Both the position numbers and the translations under genes were made by a program. A stretch of DNA of 59,592 bases from Clostridia bacterium (GTDB lineage: Bacteria > Bacillota > Clostridia > Lachnospirales > Lachnospiraceae): contig JAQXQS010000086.1 of assembly GCA_029101305.1 (NCBI GenBank), positions 1-59,592 on the forward strand, in the 5' to 3' direction. Below, piece after piece: positions 1 through 7,351 of this stretch. Positions within the stretch are counted from its first letter, which is position 1. Each line of letters opens with the position of its first letter. The notes below the pieces were generated by a model. It made no database searches. It was not told the origin of the DNA and worked only from the letters and a program-made list of their open reading frames with translations.

Positions 1-36
1 TGCTTCATCACTTTGGAAATCTATTTCGATTACCAT
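1..36 (-). CDS. N-terminus of a probable GntR-family regulator (partial)
   Basis: Only twelve codons are inside the window, reading MVIEIDFQSDEA. They follow a strong ribosome site (GGGAGGGATAAA just before the ATG). I recognise the opening IEIDFxSDEAIY as typical of short YtrA-type GntR regulators in Lachnospiraceae, in which the winged-helix DNA-binding domain follows. The rest lies off the left edge, so ligand and targets cannot be judged. The family call rests on the twelve residues and memory only. Confidence 0.45.
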   Translation of the reverse strand, partial: MVIEIDFQSDEA

Positions 37-63
37 TTTATCCCTCCCCAAAAAAGTTCTGCC

Positions 64-216
64 CTATAATACTCTTAAACCATTTAGGGCAGTACCATGT
101 TTTTTGAAAAACAAAGCGACCGGAGTCATATCGTCCCCGGCCTCTTTGCATCTTTCGTAATTAAAAGTTCCTACACCAGTATTCACTGTAAACCATATTG
201 ACGCTGGTAGTAATCT
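64..216 (-). pseudogene. Possible gene remnant between the GntR and SseB-like genes
   Basis: An open frame of about 50 codons without a usable start ends in TAG at 64-66. It is opened by an in-frame stop at 217-219, just downstream of the SseB-like gene. It contains the stretches NTGVGTFNYERC and KEAGDDMTPVALFF. The KEAGDDxTPV part faintly resembles the KEGDxxTPxG motif of YkuD L,D-transpeptidases, so this could be a decayed fragment. The resemblance is short and may be chance; no ribosome site or promoter was seen. Confidence 0.2.
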
Positions 217-223
217 CTATTCT

Positions 224-1129
224 TTATTCATCCTTCTTATCATCTGCCTCTGCTACAGGAGTTTCTGTAGCTGGAGACTCTGCTGCCTGTTCTGCTTTTT
301 CTGCAGGTGCAGCTTCCCCAGTTGCGCCTTCAGCAGCTGGTACTACAGCTGGCGGAATCTGAACGCCAAGAATTTTTCCAAGCTGTACTCTGTCAAGAAT
401 CAGGTTAAATCCTGCCGGATTGATCACAAATCCCTTCGCCTGCTGGATAATCAGTCCTGGCAGTTTCGCAAATGGAACTTTGGCTGCACGAAGCTTCTTG
501 CCTCTTGCAAATTTATCAAACTCCATAACATCTGTGAAGGCAGGCTGGAGAATATCTCCCTGCTTATTCTTCAGATATGGAATGTTAACCTTAGTAGCGT
601 CCTCCGGATCTGTAGCCATTGCTACTAAGAATTCGGATTTCTTAAGATTTACGATCAGCTCTTCCTCCATCTCACGAAGGTTCACTGTACGCTCTTCCTT
701 CTTGATCGGGCGACGCAGCTCCTGCATGAAATAAATGCCGGAAAGCTGAAGTGTGGAGTTAAAAAGAGGCTGTTTCTTAGGCTCAAGCTTACTGAAATCT
801 GCCTGTCTTGCAATTTGGGTAAGCTCCACTTCAATCTGATTCTCCCCGTCTACCCATACAACACTGTTTACACCGATTGCATAAAGGGTACCGTAAAATC
901 TCGGATAATCTTTCTTCTCATATTTCATTCCCATAAGAAGGATCTTATCCTCTAATTTCTTCTTACCAAATTCTTTAATCTCTTCTTCTGTGGCAAATAC
1001 CCATACCTGGTCATTAAAACTCTCTTCATCACAAATTACATATGGAAGCTTCGTAGCCTGTGAATATGCTACAAAGATTGCGTCTCTTGTCTGTAATTCT
1101 TTAATTGCATCCTGTTCTGTGATTCCCAT
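224..1129 (-). CDS. SseB-like protein (enhanced serine sensitivity family)
   Basis: A 301-residue soluble protein with the layout of SseB-domain proteins: an N-terminal alpha/beta SseB domain (about 10-125), a second conserved domain (about 140-260), then an Ala/Glu/Pro-rich acidic tail of about 38 residues ending in DDKKDE. SseB is named after an E. coli serine-sensitivity phenotype and its biochemical role is poorly known. No signal peptide or membrane segment is visible. The start is supported by GAGAGGATAATGAC before the ATG and by a consensus promoter at 1193-1221. It appears to be a single-gene unit. The family call is from sequence style, without a search. Confidence 0.6.
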   Translation of the reverse strand: MGITEQDAIKELQTRDAIFVAYSQATKLPYVICDEESFNDQVWVFATEEEIKEFGKKKLEDKILLMGMKYEKKDYPRFYGTLYAIGVNSVVWVDGENQIEVELTQIARQADFSKLEPKKQPLFNSTLQLSGIYFMQELRRPIKKEERTVNLREMEEELIVNLKKSEFLVAMATDPEDATKVNIPYLKNKQGDILQPAFTDVMEFDKFARGKKLRAAKVPFAKLPGLIIQQAKGFVINPAGFNLILDRVQLGKILGVQIPPAVVPAAEGATGEAAPAEKAEQAAESPATETPVAEADDKKDE

Positions 1130-1192
1130 GTCATTATCCTCTCAGTCCCGGTTTCCTAAAGCATGTTAGAAAAGAAAACCTAATATATGACT

Positions 1193-1221
1193 ATTTTATA
1201 ACAAAATCATAAAAAAGTAAA
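1193..1221 (-). promoter_or_regulatory. Sigma-A-type promoter of the SseB-like gene
   Basis: On the minus strand a -35 TTTACT and -10 TAAAAT are separated by 17 bp, about 65 bp upstream of the start codon. Pattern only. Confidence 0.6.
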
Positions 1222-1282
1222 GCAAAGCCGGAACATTTCATGCAAATTTCCACAACTTTTACAATTTTGCAGGGTTTCCCTA

Positions 1283-2227
1283 TTACTTAAAATCGTAAGT
1301 CTTTAATTTTCCATATTTTTTTGGATGCCTCTTTAACCCATATACACCTTTCATGGTTCCAGACCGTTGTTTCTGCGGATCATAATGTTTATCATTGATC
1401 TTTACCCAGCAGTGAGTACTTTTGCTTACTTTCAGCTTTATATTTTTATAACCGATTTCCTGTGCAAGGGCTGCAAATGCGCATGCAAAAGAATAACAAT
1501 TTCCCCTTTTCTGCCGGAACATGTTCAATGCAGTCTCCTTATACCAGCCCTCCTCTTCCAGATCAGGGTCAAAGCCTCCATACCGGAACCTTTTTCTGTC
1601 TACCACATAATTCCAGCATGCTTTTAATTTCTGGGCACGTGTCATTTTGGGAGTTGTAATTTTGGAAAGAATCTGCATCGTCTGGATCTTAAGCAAAGCG
1701 TCTGTTGTTCTCTTGGCAGTTCCTTTTTCTGTAAAATAATATTTTCCATCCTCAGATTCCTGGTTCTGATAACAGACCCCCATAGAATCCGCATAATATA
1801 GATTCTGGCGATATACAAAATAACCGGTTGCCGGATTTCCATTCTGGGTTGTTATATAATAAGTTTTTCCACAAACGTTCACCAACTTGTTTTTCTTTTT
1901 ACTCAGAAGACATCCATTTTCATCAAAAATATATAGTTTTTTTGCGATTTTATGACTTCCCACATATGCATATCCATCTGCACCGAAATAATATCTGCTG
2001 CCTTTATAATTTATCCAGCTTTTCTTCACTTTTTTTCCATTAGCCCCAAAAGTGATCCCGCTATCCGTAATCTGCAAGCCTTCTTTTTTTGCCGGATCCA
2101 CAACTGTTTTCTGATCATAAAGCAGTTCCGCTTCCTGTACCGGAAGAGCCTGAACAAAGACAGTTTCAGATGATGTAAGCATAATAGCAGCCATCATAGC
2201 TGTAAAAAATGCTTTTCTTTTTTTCAT
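1283..2227 (-). CDS. Secreted transglutaminase-like protein with cell-wall-binding-type repeats
   Basis: About 314 residues. The N-terminus (MKKRKAFF, then a hydrophobic run to about residue 28) is a signal peptide. Residues 50-170 carry aromatic/Gly repeats such as RYYFGADGYAYVG and YYITTQNGNPATGYF, like the choline/glucan-binding repeats of secreted wall proteins. Residues 200-290 form a transglutaminase-like (papain-fold) domain with a plausible triad: Cys in RGNCYSF (about 244), His in STHCWV (about 272) and Asp in HYDPQ (about 283). It may act on surface peptides; substrate unknown. The chosen ATG has AAAGGA six bases upstream; an in-frame ATG at 2242, also with an AGGA, is the alternative. 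Confidence 0.7.
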   Translation of the reverse strand: MKKRKAFFTAMMAAIMLTSSETVFVQALPVQEAELLYDQKTVVDPAKKEGLQITDSGITFGANGKKVKKSWINYKGSRYYFGADGYAYVGSHKIAKKLYIFDENGCLLSKKKNKLVNVCGKTYYITTQNGNPATGYFVYRQNLYYADSMGVCYQNQESEDGKYYFTEKGTAKRTTDALLKIQTMQILSKITTPKMTRAQKLKACWNYVVDRKRFRYGGFDPDLEEEGWYKETALNMFRQKRGNCYSFACAFAALAQEIGYKNIKLKVSKSTHCWVKINDKHYDPQKQRSGTMKGVYGLKRHPKKYGKLKTYDFK

Positions 2228-2306
2228 ATATTTTCCTTTCATACATACTATCCTGAAATAATGAAATAATTTGCCGGAAGCCTTAATAAAAAGGCTTTCG
2301 TTCAGA

Positions 2307-3500
2307 TCATTTTGTCATAAATTCTACAATCTGATCCAGCTGTGCCAGCTGATCTTCTTTTAATGCAGATTTTACAGTTACTGTTTCCTCGTAGATATCC
2401 ATTTCCTTCATTCCGGAAAGGATTTCCTTCATCTGTCTTCCAGCAGTAGATGCCCAGGTTCCATTTTCCAGGACTGCCACCTTTCTCTTCTGAAGATTGT
2501 GTGCCGCCAGTTCATGAAGCAGAGTTTCCATTTTCGGGAAAAGCCCTGCATTATAAGTCGGGCATGCAAATACAATTCTGTCGCAGCGGAATGCTTCTGC
2601 CACCAGATAAGAAGGATCTGTCACAGACACATCATAAACTGCAATATTTTTCTCTCCGGCATCTGCAAGTTTGCCAGCCAGAACATCTGCTGCATTTTCA
2701 GTATTCCCATAGATAGAAGCGTAAAGAATCAGAACATTGTGGTCCTCAGGTGTATATGTACTCCATTTCTGATATTTGTCAATAAACCAGCCAAGGTCTT
2801 CTCTCCAGATTGGACCGTGAAGTGGACAGATCATGGCAATATCAAGAGTCAGGGCTTTTTTCAGGGCAGCCTGTACCGGTCCGCCGTATTTACCCACGAT
2901 ATTTACCAGGTATCTTCTGGCATCATCCAGCCATTCTTCCTTGAAGTTCACCTCATCTGCGAAAATGTTTCCATTCAGTGCACCAAAGGTTCCAAATGCA
3001 TCTGCGCTGAACAGCACTTTGTTATACGCATCGTAGGTAACCATTGCCTCAGGCCAGTGAACCATTGGAATCATGGCAAAAGCAAGCGTATGCTTACCAG
3101 TATTTAAAGTATCTCCCTCTTTGATCACAACAGCATGGGCATCCACATCAAAGGTAAAAAACTGTTTCATCATGGTAAACGTCTTCGCATTTCCCACAAC
3201 CTTTACCTCTGGAAATCTTCTTACCACTTCTTCGATGATTGCGCAATGATCTGGTTCCATATGATTCACGATCATATAGTCCAGCTTTCTGCCATCCAGG
3301 ACATGCTCCAGGTTTTCAAAGAATTGGCCGCTTACAGCTTTATCAACTGTGTCCAGAAGCACCGTCTGCTCATCCAGTATCACATATGAGTTATAAGATA
3401 CGCCTCTTGGAATCGGATAAATATTTTCAAACAGGGCAAGTCTTCTGTCACTTGCACCAATCCAATATAAATCTTCGTTTACTTTTTTTACATTGTACAT
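2307..3500 (-). CDS. FprA-type flavo-diiron protein (oxygen or NO reductase)
   Basis: 397 residues, the usual length of A-type flavoproteins. The N-terminal metallo-beta-lactamase-like half carries the diiron motif HMEPDH at residues 80-85, followed by MVHWPEAM (His near 148) and SADAFG ligand regions. The C-terminal half from about residue 255 is a flavodoxin domain with the FMN loop SIYGNTENAA. Such enzymes reduce O2 to water or NO to N2O in the cytoplasm of anaerobes, with electrons from rubredoxin or F420. No rubredoxin is seen next to it. It appears monocistronic. A short AAGCCTT/AAGGCTT hairpin lies after the stop. Confidence 0.9.
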   Translation of the reverse strand: MYNVKKVNEDLYWIGASDRRLALFENIYPIPRGVSYNSYVILDEQTVLLDTVDKAVSGQFFENLEHVLDGRKLDYMIVNHMEPDHCAIIEEVVRRFPEVKVVGNAKTFTMMKQFFTFDVDAHAVVIKEGDTLNTGKHTLAFAMIPMVHWPEAMVTYDAYNKVLFSADAFGTFGALNGNIFADEVNFKEEWLDDARRYLVNIVGKYGGPVQAALKKALTLDIAMICPLHGPIWREDLGWFIDKYQKWSTYTPEDHNVLILYASIYGNTENAADVLAGKLADAGEKNIAVYDVSVTDPSYLVAEAFRCDRIVFACPTYNAGLFPKMETLLHELAAHNLQKRKVAVLENGTWASTAGRQMKEILSGMKEMDIYEETVTVKSALKEDQLAQLDQIVEFMTK

Positions 3501-3615
3501 GATGTTTCCTACTTTTATCTCATGTCATAGATAGCAAAACTAATATTTCATCGCTACATTTTACAATTTTTTCATTCTACTGCTGTAATCTCAATAAATA
3601 TTGTAGTTTATAGAC

Positions 3616-3651
3616 AAAAACAGGCAGAAAACCCGCTTCGGTCTCCTGCCT
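3616..3651 (-). terminator. Terminator after purD
   Basis: On the minus strand, stem AGGCAG/CTGCCT with an interior partly paired region is followed by GTTTTTG, just after the purD stop at 3668. It closes the purEMND transcript. Confidence 0.7.
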
Positions 3652-3667
3652 ATTTTATACCACTTAT

Positions 3668-4942
3668 TTATGCTTCGTCAATCGCTTTTCCAATATCATG
3701 GCGCATATATTTATTTGCAAATGTGATCCATTCTGTTGCAGCGTATGCATTTTTTCTGGCTTCCTTCAGATTGCTTCCTGTGGCGGTGATTCCTACCACA
3801 CGTCCACCGTTGGTCACGATCTGTCCGTCTTTAAACTTCGTACCGGCATGGAAACAGTAATAGCCATCTTTGCCCTTAAAGTTCTCAAATCCATACATCG
3901 GAATTTCCTTCTCATATTTCACCGGATATCCGTCACTTGCAAGAACCACACAGACTGCTGCATTGTCTTCGAACTGCAGGTCGATCTGGTCCAGGGTTCC
4001 ATCAATGCAGGCTTCCATAACTTCCACAATGTCATTTTTCATACGCGGAAGTACAACCTGGGCTTCCGGATCTCCGAAACGGGCATTGTATTCCAGTACC
4101 TTCGGGCCATCCTTTGTCAGCATAAGGCCAAAGAAAATGATTCCTTTAAATTCCCTGCCTTCTGCTGCCATCGCATCAACAGTAGGCTGATATACATATT
4201 TCTGGCAAAATTCGTCCACTTCTTTGGTATAGAACGGGCTTGGGGAAAAGGTTCCCATTCCACCGGTATTCAATCCCTGGTCTCCATCTTTGGCACGCTT
4301 ATGGTCCTGGGCGGATGTCATGGTCTTGATTGTTTTTCCATCCACAAAAGAAAGCACCGAGACCTCACGTCCAGTCATAAACTCCTCAATAACCATGGTA
4401 TTTCCTGCATTTCCAAACTTCTTATCTTCCATGATCTCTTTCACACCATCTTCAGCCTCCTGAAGATTCTGGCAGATCAGGACGCCTTTTCCAAGAGCCA
4501 GTCCATCTGCTTTCAGAACAATAGGAAACTTCGCTTCTGTGCGAAGATAAGCCAGGGCTTTTTCGGGGTCATCAAAGTTTTCATATGCAGCTGTAGGAAT
4601 ATGATATTTTTTCATCAGATCCTTGGAAAATGCCTTAGAGCCTTCCAGGATTGCTGCATTTTTACGAGGTCCGAATACCCGCAGTCCACGGGATTCAAAT
4701 TCATCTACAACGCCGCCTACAAGCGGGTCATCCATACCAATAATGGTAAGGTCCACCTGATTTTCCTGGGCAAAATCAGCAAGCTTTTCAAATTCCATGG
4801 CACCAATATTCACACACTGGGCATATTCTGCAATTCCTGCATTTCCTGGTGCACAGTAAATTTTATCTACCTTAGGGCTTCTGGACACGCTCCATGCGAT
4901 TGCGTGCTCTCTTCCGCCGCTTCCTACGATCAGTACTTTCAT
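3668..4942 (-). CDS. purD: Phosphoribosylamine-glycine ligase
   Basis: 424 residues, full family length. It ligates glycine to 5-phosphoribosylamine with ATP, giving GAR, step 2 of purine synthesis. The start MKVLIVGSGGREHAIAW is the family signature, an ATP-grasp domain follows, and the RFGDPEAQV motif is present around residue 290. It is the last gene of purE-purM-purN-purD: purN ends 10 bases upstream, and a terminator follows the stop. Confidence 0.97.
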   Translation of the reverse strand: MKVLIVGSGGREHAIAWSVSRSPKVDKIYCAPGNAGIAEYAQCVNIGAMEFEKLADFAQENQVDLTIIGMDDPLVGGVVDEFESRGLRVFGPRKNAAILEGSKAFSKDLMKKYHIPTAAYENFDDPEKALAYLRTEAKFPIVLKADGLALGKGVLICQNLQEAEDGVKEIMEDKKFGNAGNTMVIEEFMTGREVSVLSFVDGKTIKTMTSAQDHKRAKDGDQGLNTGGMGTFSPSPFYTKEVDEFCQKYVYQPTVDAMAAEGREFKGIIFFGLMLTKDGPKVLEYNARFGDPEAQVVLPRMKNDIVEVMEACIDGTLDQIDLQFEDNAAVCVVLASDGYPVKYEKEIPMYGFENFKGKDGYYCFHAGTKFKDGQIVTNGGRVVGITATGSNLKEARKNAYAATEWITFANKYMRHDIGKAIDEA

Positions 4943-4952
4943 AATACCCTCC

Positions 4953-5579
4953 TTAATCGCTGATGGTCACAATATGGTCTTCTACAGAAACCTTTCCGTT
5001 GGCGATCAGATTGATCGCTTTGGGAAGGATCTTCCATTCTGCCTTCTCCATCACACTTCTCTGAAGAGACTGTGGTGTATCGTCCGGTTCTATTTTCACT
5101 GCTTTTTGCAGGATGATCGGTCCGGTATCTGTGCCAGTGTCTACAAAATGAACGGTAGCACCAGTCACCTTCACGCCTCTTTTCAGAGCTGCTTCATGGA
5201 CATGAAGTCCGTAATATCCCACTCCGCAAAAAGATGGGATCAAAGATGGATGGATGTTGATGATCTTATTGGGAAACGCTTCCACGATCATCGGCGGGAT
5301 TGCGACCAGATAGCCTGCAAGAACGATCAGTCCAGCTCCACTTTCCTGCAATTTTCTTAAAAGTGCCTCGTGGAATCCCTCTCGGCTCTCGTACTCCTTT
5401 GGTGCGATACAGACTGCCTCAATTCCATGGTTCTGTGCCCTTTTTAATGCATAGGCATTGGGATTATTGCTGATCACCAGTGAAACTTCAGCGTTTGTGA
5501 TCCTGCCGGAATCAATGGCATCCAGGATTGCCTGGAGATTGGTACCACCGCCAGATACCAGGACAGCAACCTTTAGCAT
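4953..5579 (-). CDS. purN: Phosphoribosylglycinamide formyltransferase
   Basis: 208 residues. It transfers a formyl group from 10-formyl-THF to GAR (step 3 of purine synthesis). Signatures: [11 protein letters not shown] near the N-terminus, the active-site region [10 protein letters not shown] around residue 110 (Asn and His catalytic) and [14 protein letters not shown] with the catalytic Asp. The [10 protein letters not shown] form differs slightly from the common HPSLLPxFxG. The first bases overlap the end of purM by 7 bases, so translation is probably coupled. Confidence 0.96.
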   Translation of the reverse strand: MLKVAVLVSGGGTNLQAILDAIDSGRITNAEVSLVISNNPNAYALKRAQNHGIEAVCIAPKEYESREGFHEALLRKLQESGAGLIVLAGYLVAIPPMIVEAFPNKIINIHPSLIPSFCGVGYYGLHVHEAALKRGVKVTGATVHFVDTGTDTGPIILQKAVKIEPDDTPQSLQRSVMEKAEWKILPKAINLIANGKVSVEDHIVTISD

Positions 5580-6598
5580 AATGTCACTCCCTTTTCTCCT
5601 GCTTCAATACGTCCTACTACATAAGGAGTCTCGCCTGCTGCCTTGATTGCCTCCATGGTCTTGTCCACATCTGCCGGATCAACAGCCAGAACCATTCCAA
5701 GTCCCATGTTATAAGTGTTATACATCATCTTTTCTTCAATATCGCCTGTTTTGGCAAGGAGCTTAAAGATCGGAAGTACCGGATAACTGTCTTTTTCAAT
5801 CACAGCTCTTGTACCTTCTTTCAGCATACGCGGCACATTCTCATAGAAGCCGCCGCCTGTGATATGGCTGCAGGCATGGATCTTAACTCCGGCATCTTTA
5901 ATGCTCTTAAGGGCTTTCACGTAAATCTTGGTTGGAGCGATCAGCGCTTCACCAAGGGTAGTTCCAAGTTCATCATAATAAGTGTCAAGGGATTCTTTTG
6001 TCATCTCAAATACCTTGCGGACAAGAGAGAATCCGTTACTGTGCACACCGGAGGATGCCATTCCGATCAGAACGTCACCTGCATTTAAGTTTTCACCTGT
6101 GATCAGATCCTTTTTGTCCACAACGCCAACTGCAAATCCAGCCAGATCATACTCGTCCACAGGATAGAAGCCTGGCATTTCTGCAGTCTCTCCACCGATC
6201 AGGGCAGCGCTTGACTGGGTACAGCCTTCTGCAACGCCCTTTACGATCTGTGCGATCTTTTCCGGATAATTCTTGCCGCATGCAATGTAGTCCAGGAAGA
6301 AAAGAGGCTCTCCACCTGCACATGCAATATCATTTACACACATTGCCACACAGTCGATTCCAACTGTGTCATGCTTGTCCATAATAAATGCCAGTTTCAG
6401 CTTGGTTCCAACTCCGTCAGTACCGGAAACCAGTGTGGGCTCTTCCATATCTTTAAAGCTGTTCATGGAAAAAGCGCCTGAGAATCCGCCGATTCCGCCA
6501 AGCACCTCTGGTCTCATAGTCTTTGCGATATGCTGTTTCATTAACTCTACTGATTTGTATCCTGCCTCAATATCAACGCCCGCGTTCTTGTAATCCAT
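5573..6598 (-). CDS. purM: Phosphoribosylformylglycinamidine cyclo-ligase (AIR synthetase)
   Basis: 341 residues, typical PurM length. It closes the imidazole ring of FGAM with ATP (step 5). Signatures: [11 protein letters not shown] near residue 60, [17 protein letters not shown] (about 87-105) and the C-terminal [14 protein letters not shown] region of the PurM/HypE fold. It lies between purE and purN; an 11-bp hairpin separates it from purE. FGAM synthase (purL), purF and purC are not in the window. Confidence 0.97.
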   Translation of the reverse strand: MDYKNAGVDIEAGYKSVELMKQHIAKTMRPEVLGGIGGFSGAFSMNSFKDMEEPTLVSGTDGVGTKLKLAFIMDKHDTVGIDCVAMCVNDIACAGGEPLFFLDYIACGKNYPEKIAQIVKGVAEGCTQSSAALIGGETAEMPGFYPVDEYDLAGFAVGVVDKKDLITGENLNAGDVLIGMASSGVHSNGFSLVRKVFEMTKESLDTYYDELGTTLGEALIAPTKIYVKALKSIKDAGVKIHACSHITGGGFYENVPRMLKEGTRAVIEKDSYPVLPIFKLLAKTGDIEEKMMYNTYNMGLGMVLAVDPADVDKTMEAIKAAGETPYVVGRIEAGEKGVTLC

Positions 6599-6648
6599 GC
6601 CTTTTTCCTCCCAGAATTTTATGGTTTTTCATTACTTTACAACAGCTT

Positions 6649-6671
6649 CAGGGGCAAAACTTTTGCCCCTG
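6649..6671 (-). repeat. Perfect hairpin between purE and purM
   Basis: CAGGGGCAAAA pairs exactly with TTTTGCCCCTG. On the transcribed strand it is followed by AAGCTGTTG, not a T tract, so it is more likely an mRNA-stability or partial attenuation structure than a terminator. Confidence 0.55.
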
Positions 6672-6680
6672 GTATATATT

Positions 6681-7187
6681 TTATTTCATGTAAGCTTTAT
6701 GACCTACTTCCTGTAATTTCGCATCCTTAGCTTCTACCTGCTCTTTTAATTCCTGGCTGTATGCTTTCAGACGGTCAAGGAGCTCCGGATCCGATGTTGC
6801 AAGAATCTTAGCTGCAAGAAGTCCTGCATTCGCACCTCCGTTAATGGCAACAGTGGCTACCGGAATGCCTGACGGCATCTGTACGATGGAGTACAGGGAA
6901 TCTCTTCCACCAAGAGATGTGGTATGCATAGGAATTCCAATAACCGGCATCGGAAAAATCGCCGCGCACATTCCTGGTAAATGTGCAGCCATACCGGCAC
7001 CAGCAATGATAACCTTAAATCCTTTTTCCTCAGCTGTCTTCGCATACTCAAAGAACACATCCGGCTCTCTGTGTGCGGAGATAATACGCATTTCGTAATC
7101 AATTCCAAGCTTCTCCAGAATGTCTGCCGCCTTGCTCATAACCGGCATATCTGAATCACTACCCATTACAATTCCTACTTTTGGCAT
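6681..7187 (-). CDS. purE: 5-(carboxyamino)imidazole ribonucleotide mutase
   Basis: 168 residues, first gene of the purine operon. PurE moves the carboxyl group of N5-CAIR to give CAIR. Signatures: GIVMGSDSDMPVM at the N-terminus, SAHREPD (class I usually has SAHRTP) and the C-terminal GGANAGLLAAKIL. PurK, its usual partner, is not in the window. A consensus promoter lies about 40 bases upstream and the gene has an AGGAG site before the ATG. Confidence 0.96.
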   Translation of the reverse strand: MPKVGIVMGSDSDMPVMSKAADILEKLGIDYEMRIISAHREPDVFFEYAKTAEEKGFKVIIAGAGMAAHLPGMCAAIFPMPVIGIPMHTTSLGGRDSLYSIVQMPSGIPVATVAINGGANAGLLAAKILATSDPELLDRLKAYSQELKEQVEAKDAKLQEVGHKAYMK

Positions 7188-7232
7188 AATATTCTCCTCT
7201 TTTACTATGATTTAGAACTACCATTCGCGTAA

Positions 7233-7261
7233 ATTCTACTAAGAATCCCATTTTCTGTCAA
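7233..7261 (-). promoter_or_regulatory. purE: Sigma-A promoter of the purEMND operon
   Basis: TTGACA, 17 bp, TAGAAT on the minus strand, giving a leader of about 40 nt. No purine riboswitch aptamer fits in so short a leader. PurR-type control cannot be judged here. Confidence 0.8.
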
Positions 7262-7318
7262 TATAAATGAGCCAAAGAAAAATTTTGAAGTGCAAATTAA
7301 TTTTTGCCAATCTTTTAG

Positions 7319-7344
7319 AAAAAGGAGGAGCATTTTCCTGCTCC
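7319..7344 (-). terminator. Terminator after the M29 peptidase gene
   Basis: GGAGCA/TGCTCC stem with a GGAAAA loop, followed on the minus strand by TCCTTTTTC. Confidence 0.8.
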
Positions 7345-7351
7345 CGGCCTT

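Noticed and set aside
3698-4963. 421-codon plus-strand frame opposite purD
   Set aside because: Exact shadow of a certain gene, with Cys/His/Phe-rich composition and no ribosome site.
7188-7260. Purine riboswitch upstream of purE
   Set aside because: The predicted leader is only about 40 nt and shows no three-stem aptamer.
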